Assembly: GCA_021793405.1 (NCBI GenBank)
Contig: JAJYSV010000012.1
Location: 1-64,000 of the forward strand
Direction: 5' to 3'
Length of the DNA stretch: 64,000 nucleotides
Origin: Acidobacteriota bacterium
GTDB taxonomy: Bacteria > Acidobacteriota > Terriglobia > Terriglobales > Acidobacteriaceae
The notes under the pieces are model-generated. The model did no database searches. It saw only the letters and a list, made by a program, of their open reading frames with translations, and was not told the origin of the DNA. Below, piece by piece: positions 1-8,019 of the stretch. Positions within the stretch are counted from its first letter, which is position 1. Every line of letters starts with the position of its first letter. The position numbers and the translations under genes were made by a program.

Positions 1-294
1 GGCCATCAACGCCATGCAAAAAAAAGGGATCGAAAGGCTCCCTGCGCGGCAAGTTCAAACGCGCCGGGTGGGACGATCACTACCTATTCCGCCTACTGGA
101 GCTATTTTGAAATGCGATTGCCCTGCAACCCATAGTTCCTGGGTTGCGTCATGATGTATCTTGAGCCACGTGCGGTACTAAGCGACGGATGTGAAATAGG
201 TGGGCTCCATTGACGGGTGGATTTACCGACGGAGAGATGACAACGCAAGTGGCTTCGGCTGAGACAACAATGGCAAAAACGCACTGTTTTCGTT
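1..294. other. Left-edge stretch, no supported gene
   Basis: A short open frame on the + strand runs from the edge to a TGA at 108-110 and ends in a plausible-looking tail (residues GKFKRAGWDDHYLF), so the 3' end of a gene cut by the window is possible. An A8 run near base 18 and two other open frames over the same bases make the frame uncertain. Nothing else recognisable was seen up to the start of the next gene's 3' end. Confidence 0.25.
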
Positions 295-675
295 TTATCG
301 AACGCGGCTGACGGGCTTCTTCTGTTTGGGCTTCCCGTCTTTTTCAGTTGCCAGCCCAAAGCCAGGGGAACTTTGCTGCTCCATCCAATTGTCCAGCAAA
401 GACCGTTTGAAGCGCCAGCGATTGCCTAGTTTGAAGGCTGGCACGACGTTTTCCGATGCGTACTTGTACAAGCTGTCGGAACTGATCCCGAGATACTCTG
501 CCGCTTGGCGAATGTCCATCACCTCGCGCGCTTCCCATGCGACGCGATTGTCGGTCATCGAAGACTTGGGGCCGGAAAAAGTCAGTGCGGCCCGGCGCTG
601 GTTTGCGCGGGTTGGATTCGCCGTCGCTGTCGAAGAGCCGGAAGTTGCGATTTTTCTGCGAACTGAGCCTGCCAT
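295..675 (-). CDS. Excisionase-type (HTH_17) DNA-binding protein
   Basis: A 126-residue basic protein with a winged-helix MerR/excisionase-like domain at about residues 53-103. It shows the family pattern of an initial helix (MDIRQAAEYLGISSDSLYKY) followed by a KLGNRWRF wing and a closing helix ending NWMEQ. Such domains bind DNA and are found in phage excisionases and in small chromosomal regulators. The start at 675 is preceded by a GGAGAG stretch at good spacing; an internal Met at residue 40 is possible but lacks such a site. The first 50 residues and the last 20 (Lys/Arg/Pro rich) look disordered. No integrase or attachment site is visible nearby, so a regulator role is as likely as an excisionase role. 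The target is unknown. Confidence 0.75.
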   Translation of the reverse strand: MAGSVRRKIATSGSSTATANPTRANQRRAALTFSGPKSSMTDNRVAWEAREVMDIRQAAEYLGISSDSLYKYASENVVPAFKLGNRWRFKRSLLDNWMEQQSSPGFGLATEKDGKPKQKKPVSRVR

Positions 676-1017
676 GATCTCTCTCCGCGAAATCCCAATT
701 TCACCGGCTTCTGCACCGGCTTGGGACTTTGGTTATAGGCCGTTTTTCTCGGGATTTCAACCCTATTTTTAGGGCGATTGCGGGAAGCACCGCGGGGACT
801 ATGAGGCATCACTCCGAGAATTCAATCAAAACACAACCCGGCAGGGTAGCTTCCCCACGAACCCCTGCTAATTGGGTTGTGGCATGCCTGATTCCCGCTT
901 CTACGGAACGCCCAATCCCCGCCTCCGCATCTTTTGTATCCCGAGACACTCGATTAAAGCACTACGGCCAGCCTAGGAAGACTGGCCGAAGTGTTGATGC
1001 AAAGTCCTTGCTGAGAG
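676..1017. other. Intergenic region upstream of the HTH gene
   Basis: About 340 bases without a convincing gene. It should hold the promoter of the leftward HTH gene and the 3' end signals of pfkA. Short open frames here have no recognisable content. The one structured element is the hairpin at 958-995. Confidence 0.4.
958..995 (-). terminator. Hairpin downstream of pfkA, possible terminator
   Basis: A 7-bp perfect stem (CGGCCAG at 965-971 with CTGGCCG at 982-988, 10-base loop) is extended by six more pairs (958-963 with 990-995, one G-T) past a single A-A mismatch. It lies about 23 bases beyond the pfkA stop in the direction of its transcription. The following U tract is poor (CTTTAATC), so it may be a weak or Rho-assisted terminator, or only an mRNA-stabilising hairpin. 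Confidence 0.4.
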
Positions 1018-2061
1018 CTACTTCTTGATGACAGCCTGCAGGTCGCTCGCCAGCGCCAGCAAATCGCCCCCAACGGTGCGGTTCTTGGCGATGGCATCCG
1101 CCAGCGGAATGTCGGAAATTTCCGTGCCACGCAGCACCACCAGGCGACCGAATTTCCCCTGATGCACCAGATCAATGGCTGCGGAACCGTAGCGAGTCGC
1201 GAGCATTCGATCAAACGCAGTGGGCGTTCCACCGCGCTGAGTGTGACCCAGGTTGACAGCGCGTGTTTCAAAGCCGGTGCGTTTTTCAATCTCATCGGCG
1301 ACGTACTGGCCAATTCCTAGCAGCCGGGCATGACCGAATTCATCCACCACCTTGCCGTGTGTTGCGACTTCGCCAGTGGCCGGCATCTTGGCTCCTTCGG
1401 CAACCACAACAATACTGAAATTCTTTCCGCGTGCGCGGCGCTGCTTGATCACGGCGATCACCGCGTCCAGGTCGATCGGCTTTTCCGGCACCAGGATGGC
1501 ATCTGCGCCGCCCGCAACACCGCTGTAAAGAGCGATCCAACCGGCGTCCCGGCCCATCACCTCGCAGACGATGACGCGGCTATGCGCTTCGGCGGTCGAG
1601 TGCAGCCGGTCGACGGCCTCAGTGGCAATGCTGACCGCCGTATCGAAACCAAAGCAAACGTCGGTGCCGTTCAGGTCGTTATCGATCGTCTTGGGAACGC
1701 CCACGCACCGTACGCCCTTCTGAATCAGCGCATTGGCAACGCCTTGGGTGTCATCGCCGCCGATGGTAATCAGTGCGTCCAGCATATTGCGCTTGATTGT
1801 TTGAATGCACTGCTCAATGCCGCCCTCTTTCTTGCGGACATTGGTGCGGGAGGTGCGCAAAATGGTCCCGCCCAGCTGCAGAATGCCGGAAACAGAATCG
1901 ATCGTCAGCGGCATGGTCTTGTTTTCCAAAACTCCTCGCCAACCTTCCATAAAGCCAATAAATTCATCGCCGTAATGAAAGATGCCCTTTCGTACCGCCG
2001 CGCGAATCACCGCGTTCAGGCCGGGACAGTCCCCGCCCCCCGTCAGAATTCCAACCCGCAT
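1018..2061 (-). CDS. pfkA: 6-phosphofructokinase, probably PPi-dependent type
   Basis: Phosphorylates fructose 6-phosphate to fructose 1,6-bisphosphate in the cytoplasm. The 347-residue length and the N-terminal GILTGGGDCPGLNAVIR motif place it in the PFK family. The catalytic TIDND motif is at 125-129. Residue 104 is Asp (GGDDT, 101-105) and residue 124 is Lys (PKTIDND), by count the same positions as in the E. coli enzyme. In ATP-dependent enzymes these are Gly; Asp104 plus Lys124 is the known signature of pyrophosphate-dependent PFKs such as that of Amycolatopsis. A reversible PPi-linked enzyme is therefore the favoured reading, not yet proven. The ATG is preceded by AAGGAG eight bases upstream. 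It is transcribed in the same direction as the acyl-CoA synthetase upstream, about 120 bases away. Confidence 0.93.
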   Translation of the reverse strand: MRVGILTGGGDCPGLNAVIRAAVRKGIFHYGDEFIGFMEGWRGVLENKTMPLTIDSVSGILQLGGTILRTSRTNVRKKEGGIEQCIQTIKRNMLDALITIGGDDTQGVANALIQKGVRCVGVPKTIDNDLNGTDVCFGFDTAVSIATEAVDRLHSTAEAHSRVIVCEVMGRDAGWIALYSGVAGGADAILVPEKPIDLDAVIAVIKQRRARGKNFSIVVVAEGAKMPATGEVATHGKVVDEFGHARLLGIGQYVADEIEKRTGFETRAVNLGHTQRGGTPTAFDRMLATRYGSAAIDLVHQGKFGRLVVLRGTEISDIPLADAIAKNRTVGGDLLALASDLQAVIKK

Positions 2062-2178
2062 GATGCTTTCTCCTTAGAGATCAATTTCAATTTGTAATGA
2101 GTTGTACTTAAGATTGTACGTCCGACAGGCTCACGAAGACTGGACGAGCGTCGTACCTGAATTACTGAAGAGTTCAGG

Positions 2179-3981
2179 CTATCGTTGCGCAGAACCATCT
2201 TCCTGGTAGAAGCGGGCAATCTCGGCTGCATAGCGCTGCTCGACCACGGACCGTTTCAGTTTCATACTGGGCGTCAACTCGCCGGTATCGACAGTCCATT
2301 CGTCGGCAACGATGTGAAGGCGCTTCAGCGTCTGAAAGCTCGCCAGCGTCGCATTCACGCGGTCCACTACTTGTTGGTAGGCGGCGATGACAGATGGATT
2401 CATGACCAGCTCCTGGCGCCCGCCGACGGCAATGTTTTTTCCCTGCGCCCACGCCTCCAGCGCGGGGAAATCCGGAGAAATCAACACCGACGCAAACTTT
2501 TTCTTGTCGCCCACCACTGCGGCGTGCGCTACCAGCGCATCGGCCTTCAGCTGGTTTTCAATAGGTTGAGGGGCGATTAGCTTTCCGCCGGAAGTTTTCA
2601 GAAGATCCTTTTTACGGTCTGTAATGTAGAGAAATCCATCCTCGTCCATGCGCGCGATATCGCCGGTGAGAAACCATCCCTCCCCATCGAAGCTTTCCGC
2701 TGTGGCCTCCGGTTTGTTCCAATAGCCTTGAAAGATAGAAGGGCCACGCAGCAGCAGTTCTCCATCCGCAGCTAATTTTGTTGCCACGTTTTCAAGTGGC
2801 CTGCCAACACTGCCTATACGGCACGGCAGGTGCGTGTTCAATGCAACAACCGGGGAAGTTTCTGTAAGGCCATAGCCCTCCTGAATACGAATTCCGGCGT
2901 CCAGAAACCATCCGGCCGTATCCGTGCCCAGCGGTGCACCTCCAGAAACGAACGTACCGACGCGGCCTCCGAAGCCTTCCCGAATCTTGCGATATACCAA
3001 CCGATCCGCAATCTTCCACGATGCCTTTCGTGGTGTATTCCCGGCCAACAACGTGGCGCGATACTTCTTTCCGCGCCGCAGCGACCACTGCAAGACCAAC
3101 GTCAGCACCCTGGACCCTTGGGCACGACGCTCAACTTCCTGTCGCACTTTCTCGTACACGCGCGGCACGCCGACGAAAATTGTCGGACGTACTTCGCGTA
3201 ATGCCTGCGGCAGCGCGTCAAACGGAGAGCAATACGCGATGGTCGCGCCATGGCAGAGAAGGGCATAGTCGACGTGCCTCGCTGTGATATGCGACAACGG
3301 CAGATAGGAAATACAGGAATCCTGCCGGCCCCAATGAAATGCCCCGGTGGAAAAATTCAGGTTCGACGCAATGTTGCCATGGGTCAACATGACGCCTTTG
3401 GCTTCGCCGGTGGTGCCGGAGGTATACATTATGGTGGCCAGATCGTCCGGCTGAATGTCGTAGGCGCGACGATCGAAATCGGCGTCGCGGTCAACCTGCG
3501 CTCCGCTCACACCATCGACAGGCATCAGATTGCCGAACCAGACCGCTTGCATTACGGTGGGCGCGTGATCCATCAAAACAATTCGTTCGATTTGGGTTTG
3601 GTCCCGCAGCGCAGCGACTTTCTCATACTGCTGCGCGGTCGAGACCACGATGACGCGCGCGCCGGAGTCCGCCAGCATGCTGGCCACCTGGTGCGCGGTC
3701 AGATTGGGATATAGCGGCACGTCGACTGCGCCCAGAGACAGGACGGCAAAGTCCGTCACCGCCCACTCCCAGCGATTCTCAGCCAGCAATGCGACCCGGT
3801 CGCCTTTGCCGATTCCCCAACCGGACAGCGCGGCGGCGAACGCCCGGACTCGCCGATAGAGTTGCCATCCAGTAATTGGCTGCCACTTGCCTGCGGTGTC
3901 GCGACATTGCATCACCTGTAGATCGCCGGCGCTGCAGGCACGAAAGAAAACGTCGTTCAGTGTTTTGAGGTCGAAAGTCAT
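2179..3981 (-). CDS. Long-chain acyl-CoA synthetase (AMP-forming)
   Basis: An adenylate-forming enzyme that activates a fatty acid with ATP and joins it to CoA, at the cytoplasmic membrane face. The AMP-binding loop YTSGTTGEAKGV is near residues 185-197, followed by EGYGLTET in the adenylate site and the TGD and DRKKDLLKTSGGK motifs of the mobile C-terminal domain. Full length for the long-chain (FadD/AAE15-like) group. The ATG at 3981 is chosen over a GTG at 3987 because AAAAGG lies six bases before the ATG and abuts the GTG. No other beta-oxidation gene is close, so chain length and role (degradation or lipid recycling) cannot be told. Confidence 0.9.
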   Translation of the reverse strand: MTFDLKTLNDVFFRACSAGDLQVMQCRDTAGKWQPITGWQLYRRVRAFAAALSGWGIGKGDRVALLAENRWEWAVTDFAVLSLGAVDVPLYPNLTAHQVASMLADSGARVIVVSTAQQYEKVAALRDQTQIERIVLMDHAPTVMQAVWFGNLMPVDGVSGAQVDRDADFDRRAYDIQPDDLATIMYTSGTTGEAKGVMLTHGNIASNLNFSTGAFHWGRQDSCISYLPLSHITARHVDYALLCHGATIAYCSPFDALPQALREVRPTIFVGVPRVYEKVRQEVERRAQGSRVLTLVLQWSLRRGKKYRATLLAGNTPRKASWKIADRLVYRKIREGFGGRVGTFVSGGAPLGTDTAGWFLDAGIRIQEGYGLTETSPVVALNTHLPCRIGSVGRPLENVATKLAADGELLLRGPSIFQGYWNKPEATAESFDGEGWFLTGDIARMDEDGFLYITDRKKDLLKTSGGKLIAPQPIENQLKADALVAHAAVVGDKKKFASVLISPDFPALEAWAQGKNIAVGGRQELVMNPSVIAAYQQVVDRVNATLASFQTLKRLHIVADEWTVDTGELTPSMKLKRSVVEQRYAAEIARFYQEDGSAQR

Positions 3982-4291
3982 TGCCACCTTTTCAAGTCAT
4001 CCAGAGCATCGCACCACCGCCGCAAGGCCCGAGGCAAACCCCGTTATATCAGACTTAGGCATCGGGGTTGGGTGGATTGGCATAAGGTACGCGAACTTCC
4101 GGCAGGGTCAGTTCCGGGTAGCCAGTAATTCAGGAGGAATTGCCAGACGAAATCGCGCATAGCTTCCGCTATGCCGATATCGATTAAGGCTATTTTTTTT
4201 CGGTAGAGGGCATCCCAAATATGAGTTGGTATGGTAGGGAGAGCATTGATAGTGGTGAGTTAGCGCATGAAGGGCTTGGAGGCATTGCACT
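3982..4291. other. Divergent intergenic region with inverted repeat
   Basis: About 310 bases between divergent genes, so both promoters should lie here. It contains a perfect 7-bp inverted repeat GCATAGC/GCTATGC with a 4-base loop at 4157-4174 and a run of eight T at 4193-4200. The T run is 18 bases past the stem, too far for a standard terminator. No gene was recognised. Confidence 0.35.
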
Positions 4292-5266
4292 ATGAACGAT
4301 AAGTCGTTGCCTGCTGACGGTGAACAGTCCCTACCGGTCAGCGAGGATAAGGCGCCTGAACATAATTCCGGCGAATTCGAATACGTGGACGACCTGCCAG
4401 ATGTGGTTTACCACTACACGTCGCTGGACGCGATGACCACGATCATCGAAACAGGGACTCTCTGGTGTACAGCAATCTCCTACCTAAACGATTTCTCTGA
4501 GCGGGAGATAGTTCGACCTGCGGTGAGAGCCCGGCTTGAGAGCTTGCAGAAAGGCGGTGCCCGCGTCGATCCCGCGTTGTCCCTAATCGATGATCCCTAC
4601 ACTCACGCTGGAAGCCGCCTGAGTAGCTTCGCCCCTGAGACCTTTGTCACCTCATTCGGATCGAACAACGACTCCCTGATGCACTGGCGCTCATACTGCC
4701 CACAGCATAGTGGTGTGGCGATTGGCTTCAAGAAAGAAGCGTTGAAGAATGCGCGTATCAACGAGAAACTGATGCCGGGTATGGTCCCCGAGAGCATCGC
4801 TTTTGGACGCGTTACGTATCTGAAGCGTGACGACTGGAACATGATCGACAAAATGATTTTGCTGACGGTTGACTATGCCAAAAAGACGGCCAAGCGGGTA
4901 TCGACGATGTCCGAGCCCTACACACTTTCCGACTACTTCAGCATGTACATTGATCGCTTTGCAGTCGGCAGCAAACTGAATGCTTTCGAGGCTGAAAATG
5001 AATATCGACTTGTACTCTTTGGGCTCTTCGCACGGGAGAATAACCTGAAGTTTCGGACCGTGCGTTCCACCCTTATCCCGTATGTGGAAGTCTTCATCCC
5101 CAGCACTAGCTCGTCTGCCAACGTATGGGATGCCATCGATTCCGTAACTATAGGGCCGACTGCGAATATGGAGCTTACATCACGTTCGGTGCGCGCTTTC
5201 TTGGACATAAGAGGAGCGCATGATGTGAAACTGATAACTTCTGACATTCCTTACCGCGATTGGTAG
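4292..5266 (+). CDS. DUF2971 domain protein
   Basis: A 324-residue soluble protein with the conserved features of the DUF2971 family: VYHYTSLDAM near residue 36, then GTLWCTAISYLND and a later SLMHWRSY. The function of the family is not established. The N-terminal H-Y-T/S motif followed by an ESGTLW-like segment vaguely recalls ADP-ribosyltransferase-like folds, which is only my impression. GGAGG lies nine bases before the ATG. It stands alone between a divergent gene and the arginine operon; such isolated DUF2971 genes are often accessory. The first 30 residues are low complexity and acidic, probably disordered. Confidence 0.8.
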   Translation: MNDKSLPADGEQSLPVSEDKAPEHNSGEFEYVDDLPDVVYHYTSLDAMTTIIETGTLWCTAISYLNDFSEREIVRPAVRARLESLQKGGARVDPALSLIDDPYTHAGSRLSSFAPETFVTSFGSNNDSLMHWRSYCPQHSGVAIGFKKEALKNARINEKLMPGMVPESIAFGRVTYLKRDDWNMIDKMILLTVDYAKKTAKRVSTMSEPYTLSDYFSMYIDRFAVGSKLNAFEAENEYRLVLFGLFARENNLKFRTVRSTLIPYVEVFIPSTSSSANVWDAIDSVTIGPTANMELTSRSVRAFLDIRGAHDVKLITSDIPYRDW

Positions 5267-5741
5267 CAAATGCATTCGTGGTGGTTTGTTTAGCTGAGGC
5301 GGATGCTCATTTTATGGCGCGACGTCGAAGAAGCGCATGAGCCGGCCTGTCATGCCGCAATTTTCAGGCGGGGGCCGTCCAGATTCGTTACACACGAACG
5401 ATGCCGTCCGGCTTAATAAACACAGGATTGGAAGTGATCAGAACGTGGCGCTCCAAAACCCGAACCCACTCTATTTGCCGGTCCGGATTATTGACGCCAC
5501 CCACGTTTCGAAGCCGAATTCGCTGATCGGCGGGGCGCACGCCAACTCGCGAAGCTCATATCACAGGCCCGGATCTTTGTGTACCCGGGGAAACGCCCTT
5601 TTCGTCACGAAACTCCATGATGGTTGGCCACCCGGAAAGTGACTCCGCTGCGCGTTCTTTCTGTCCGTAGCAGTTGCATATTTATGCACAGGTTTGTATT
5701 GTTATACACTAAATGAATCCGCGTCGGTTGCGGAAACCGTC
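5267..5741. other. Intergenic region upstream of argR
   Basis: About 475 bases. A 101-codon open frame at 5337-5642 has no recognisable protein features and no ribosome binding site, and is taken as noise. The 3' part contains the arginine operator described separately. The rest shows nothing I can name. Confidence 0.4.
5673..5710 (+). promoter_or_regulatory. Two tandem ARG boxes (ArgR operator)
   Basis: Two near-perfect 14-bp palindromes, TGCATATTTATGCA at 5675-5688 and TGTATTGTTATACA at 5695-5708, sit 20 bases apart centre to centre, on the same helix face. Expanded to 18-bp boxes they are separated by 2 bp. This matches the tandem AT-rich ARG boxes that hexameric ArgR binds in other bacteria. 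The pair lies just upstream of the likely argR start, so it should mediate arginine-responsive autoregulation of the whole operon. Confidence 0.8.
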
Positions 5742-6179
5742 ATGAAGAGTGAACGTCACAACGCGATCCTCACCTTGCTGAGCGAAGGCCCGGTCTCGAG
5801 CCAGGACGAGTTGCGTCGTAAGCTGGTGCGGCGGGGATTCGATGTGACCCAGGCCACGCTCTCCCGCGACATTCACGACCTGCGGCTGTATAAAGGGCCG
5901 AACGGTTACGCCGTGCCTAACGGCGCGGTTGAAGATGACCGGCCCTCGCTGAACGACGTATTTTCGAATTTTGGGCTGGCGGTTCGGCAGGCAACCAATC
6001 AGCTTGTACTGCGTACGACGGCTGGCAGCGCGCAGCCAGTCGCGGCTGCGCTCGATCACGAATACATTCCGGAAGTGCTGGGCACGATCGCTGGAGATGA
6101 TACGGTCCTGATTATTTGCCAGGATCCAAAGCACGCCAGCAGTTTGCGCCATCGCTTAGAGACCCTACTGGAAGCATGA
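5742..6179 (+). CDS. argR: Arginine repressor
   Basis: Transcriptional regulator that binds ARG boxes when loaded with arginine. From the ATG at 5742 it has 145 residues: an N-terminal winged-helix domain (MKSERHNAIL to the ATLSRDIHDL recognition segment) and a C-terminal hexamerisation/arginine-binding domain with the GTIAGDDTVLII motif. An upstream in-frame TTG at 5694 would put the start inside the operator palindrome, so the ATG is preferred. Its stop overlaps the argC start (ATGA), so it is the first gene of the arginine operon and likely represses its own transcription. Confidence 0.93.
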   Translation: MKSERHNAILTLLSEGPVSSQDELRRKLVRRGFDVTQATLSRDIHDLRLYKGPNGYAVPNGAVEDDRPSLNDVFSNFGLAVRQATNQLVLRTTAGSAQPVAAALDHEYIPEVLGTIAGDDTVLIICQDPKHASSLRHRLETLLEA

Positions 6180-7240
6180 TGCCCTCACCCTATCAAACCG
6201 CGGTATTCGGCGTCAGTGGCTATGCCGGTGCAGAGTTGGCGCGCCTGCTGCTGCATCATCCGCGGCTTCGCGGTCATGCGCCGATTTTTTTCGGACGCCC
6301 GGAAGAGGAGAAAGGCACGCCCATTGCACTGACGGACCTGCATCCTCAGCTTGCAGACAACAATGGTGCGGGCACACTCGCTGTGGAGCCATTTCACTGG
6401 GATGCGTTTGGCAAACAGAATGTGGATGTGGTCTTTCTGGCGACGCCGCATGAGCAGTCGCGCGCATGGGTGCCGAAGCTGCTGCGACATGGCGTGCGAG
6501 TCATCGATCTGAGCGGAGCATGGCGATTGGATCAGGAAACCAATCGGGCAATTTACAAGCTGGAAGACCAGGATCCGGACGCGGCGCATGCGATCCAGAA
6601 GAAGGCGGTTTACGGATTGCCGGAACTGCATCGCGAGCAGATCGCGTCGGCGCGATTGGTTGCCAATCCCGGCTGCTACGCAACTTCCATCATTCTGGCG
6701 TTGGCCCCTTTGATACGGGAAAAACGAATCGATTTGGGGCGCGGAATCGTTTGCGACTCTAAATCCGGAGTTTCCGGGGCGGGCAAGACACCGACGGCGA
6801 AAACGCATTTTATGCATGCTGCGGATAATTTGTCGGCTTACTCCTTGTTTAACCACCGGCATACCGGCGAGTTGCTGGAACAGCTCGGATTGCAAGCCGG
6901 AGACATTATTTTCACTCCGCACTTGTTACCGATTCCGCGAGGAATTTTTTCGACGATCTATGTAAATTTGCACGAATCCACGGCACCCGAAGTCATCGAT
7001 GCTTGTTATCGAAGCTTTTATGCGAACTCTCCCATGGTGCGATGGTCTGGCGCAAGATTGCCGGAGATTCAATATTGCGTTCGGACCAGCTATTGCGATC
7101 TTGGCTTTGCGCTGGCCCGCGACGGAAAAAGGTTGGTTCTGGTCGCGTGCCTGGACAATCTGCTGAAAGGCGCGGCTGGTCAGGCGGTGCAAAACATGAA
7201 CCTGCTTTTCGGCTGGCCGGAGCAGGAGGGACTCGCGTGA
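6176..7240 (+). CDS. argC: N-acetyl-gamma-glutamyl-phosphate reductase
   Basis: Third step of arginine synthesis: NADPH-dependent reduction of N-acetylglutamyl phosphate to the semialdehyde. The N-terminal GVSGYAGAEL nucleotide-binding motif and the active-site NPGCYA (Cys at about residue 167) are clear, with the HRHTGE motif following. The length (354 residues from the ATG that overlaps the argR stop) is normal. A second ATG follows directly at 6179. It overlaps argB at its stop (GTGA), so translation is probably coupled. Confidence 0.95.
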   Translation: MMPSPYQTAVFGVSGYAGAELARLLLHHPRLRGHAPIFFGRPEEEKGTPIALTDLHPQLADNNGAGTLAVEPFHWDAFGKQNVDVVFLATPHEQSRAWVPKLLRHGVRVIDLSGAWRLDQETNRAIYKLEDQDPDAAHAIQKKAVYGLPELHREQIASARLVANPGCYATSIILALAPLIREKRIDLGRGIVCDSKSGVSGAGKTPTAKTHFMHAADNLSAYSLFNHRHTGELLEQLGLQAGDIIFTPHLLPIPRGIFSTIYVNLHESTAPEVIDACYRSFYANSPMVRWSGARLPEIQYCVRTSYCDLGFALARDGKRLVLVACLDNLLKGAAGQAVQNMNLLFGWPEQEGLA

Positions 7241-8019
7241 AATTCGTCATTAAACTCGGAGGCGCGTCACTGGAAAATCCAGTGACGCTGCGCGGCAGCA
7301 CGCAGGCAATTGTCGACCTGGCACGCAATGGTCACCAGGTCGCCGTGGTTCACGGCGGGGGCGCCGCTCTCACGCGAACGCTGGCGCAACTGGGCAAGCA
7401 AAGTGAGTTTATCGCCGGTTTGCGGGTCACAGACGCGGAGACGCGCGATGCCGCTTTGATGGTGCTCGCCGGCCGCGTCAACAAGCAACTGGTGGCCGCG
7501 ATCGGCAAATTTGGTCAGGCGGCTGTCGGACTTTCGGGCGGCGATGGGCTGGTATTTCGCGCGCGGAAAAAGCGCACTGCGCCTGATCTTGGATTTGTCG
7601 GAGAAATCGCCTCGTCCGATCCACGGTGGCTGTTGGCAATCTGGCAGATGGGGGCGATCCCAGTCATTTCCAGTGTGGCGCTCGGCTTCGATGGCGAATA
7701 CTATAACGTGAATGCGGACGAGATGGCTGCCGCCTGTGCAATGACATGTCATGCCGACGTGCTGGTATTTTTGACCGATGTTCCCGGCGTGCGCGGGGCC
7801 GACGGCGAAGTGATGCGATGGCTGACGCTGAAACAAATTCCAGAGTTGACGCGCACCGCAGTCGTCAGCGGAGGCATGCTGCCGAAATTGAGCGCGTGTC
7901 GCGAGGCGTTGTTGGGCGGGGTGCAGCGCGTAAGGATTCTTCCCGCTGACTCGGCTGCGCTGTTGCCCGATCTTTGCTCGGCGCGAACCCCACAAGGCAC
8001 GGAGGTGATGGTGGCATGA
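7237..8019 (+). CDS. argB: Acetylglutamate kinase
   Basis: Phosphorylates N-acetylglutamate, the second step of the pathway. It begins at a GTG that overlaps the argC stop and starts MKFVIKLGGASL, the usual amino-acid-kinase N-terminus. A GGGAALT substrate loop and a VNADEMAAACA segment identify the family. The 260-residue length is normal. There is no N-terminal helix extension of the kind that goes with arginine-inhibited hexameric forms, so feedback may rest on the acetyltransferase or on ArgR; this is inference. Confidence 0.94.
   Translation: MKFVIKLGGASLENPVTLRGSTQAIVDLARNGHQVAVVHGGGAALTRTLAQLGKQSEFIAGLRVTDAETRDAALMVLAGRVNKQLVAAIGKFGQAAVGLSGGDGLVFRARKKRTAPDLGFVGEIASSDPRWLLAIWQMGAIPVISSVALGFDGEYYNVNADEMAAACAMTCHADVLVFLTDVPGVRGADGEVMRWLTLKQIPELTRTAVVSGGMLPKLSACREALLGGVQRVRILPADSAALLPDLCSARTPQGTEVMVA

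Noticed and set aside
295-675. Excisionase of an integrated element
   Set aside because: No integrase, direct repeats or tRNA target site were found nearby, so only a DNA-binding protein can be claimed.
326-772. 148-codon + strand frame over the HTH gene
   Set aside because: Antisense to a gene with a clear HTH domain and good ribosome site; its own sequence shows no family features.
1330-2097. 255-codon + strand frame over pfkA
   Set aside because: Antisense shadow of pfkA; composition reflects the high-GC opposite strand.
4157-4200. Hairpin plus T8 as an intrinsic terminator
   Set aside because: The T run is 18 bases from the stem and no gene ends there on that strand; fadD and the DUF2971 gene diverge from this region.
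5337-5642. 101-codon frame upstream of argR
   Set aside because: No recognisable features and no ribosome binding site.
5694-5741. N-terminal extension of ArgR from the TTG at 5694
   Set aside because: The codon lies inside the second ARG-box palindrome; the added residues do not belong to ArgR proteins.
6185-6922. 245-codon minus-strand frame over argC
   Set aside because: Antisense to a fully conserved arginine gene.
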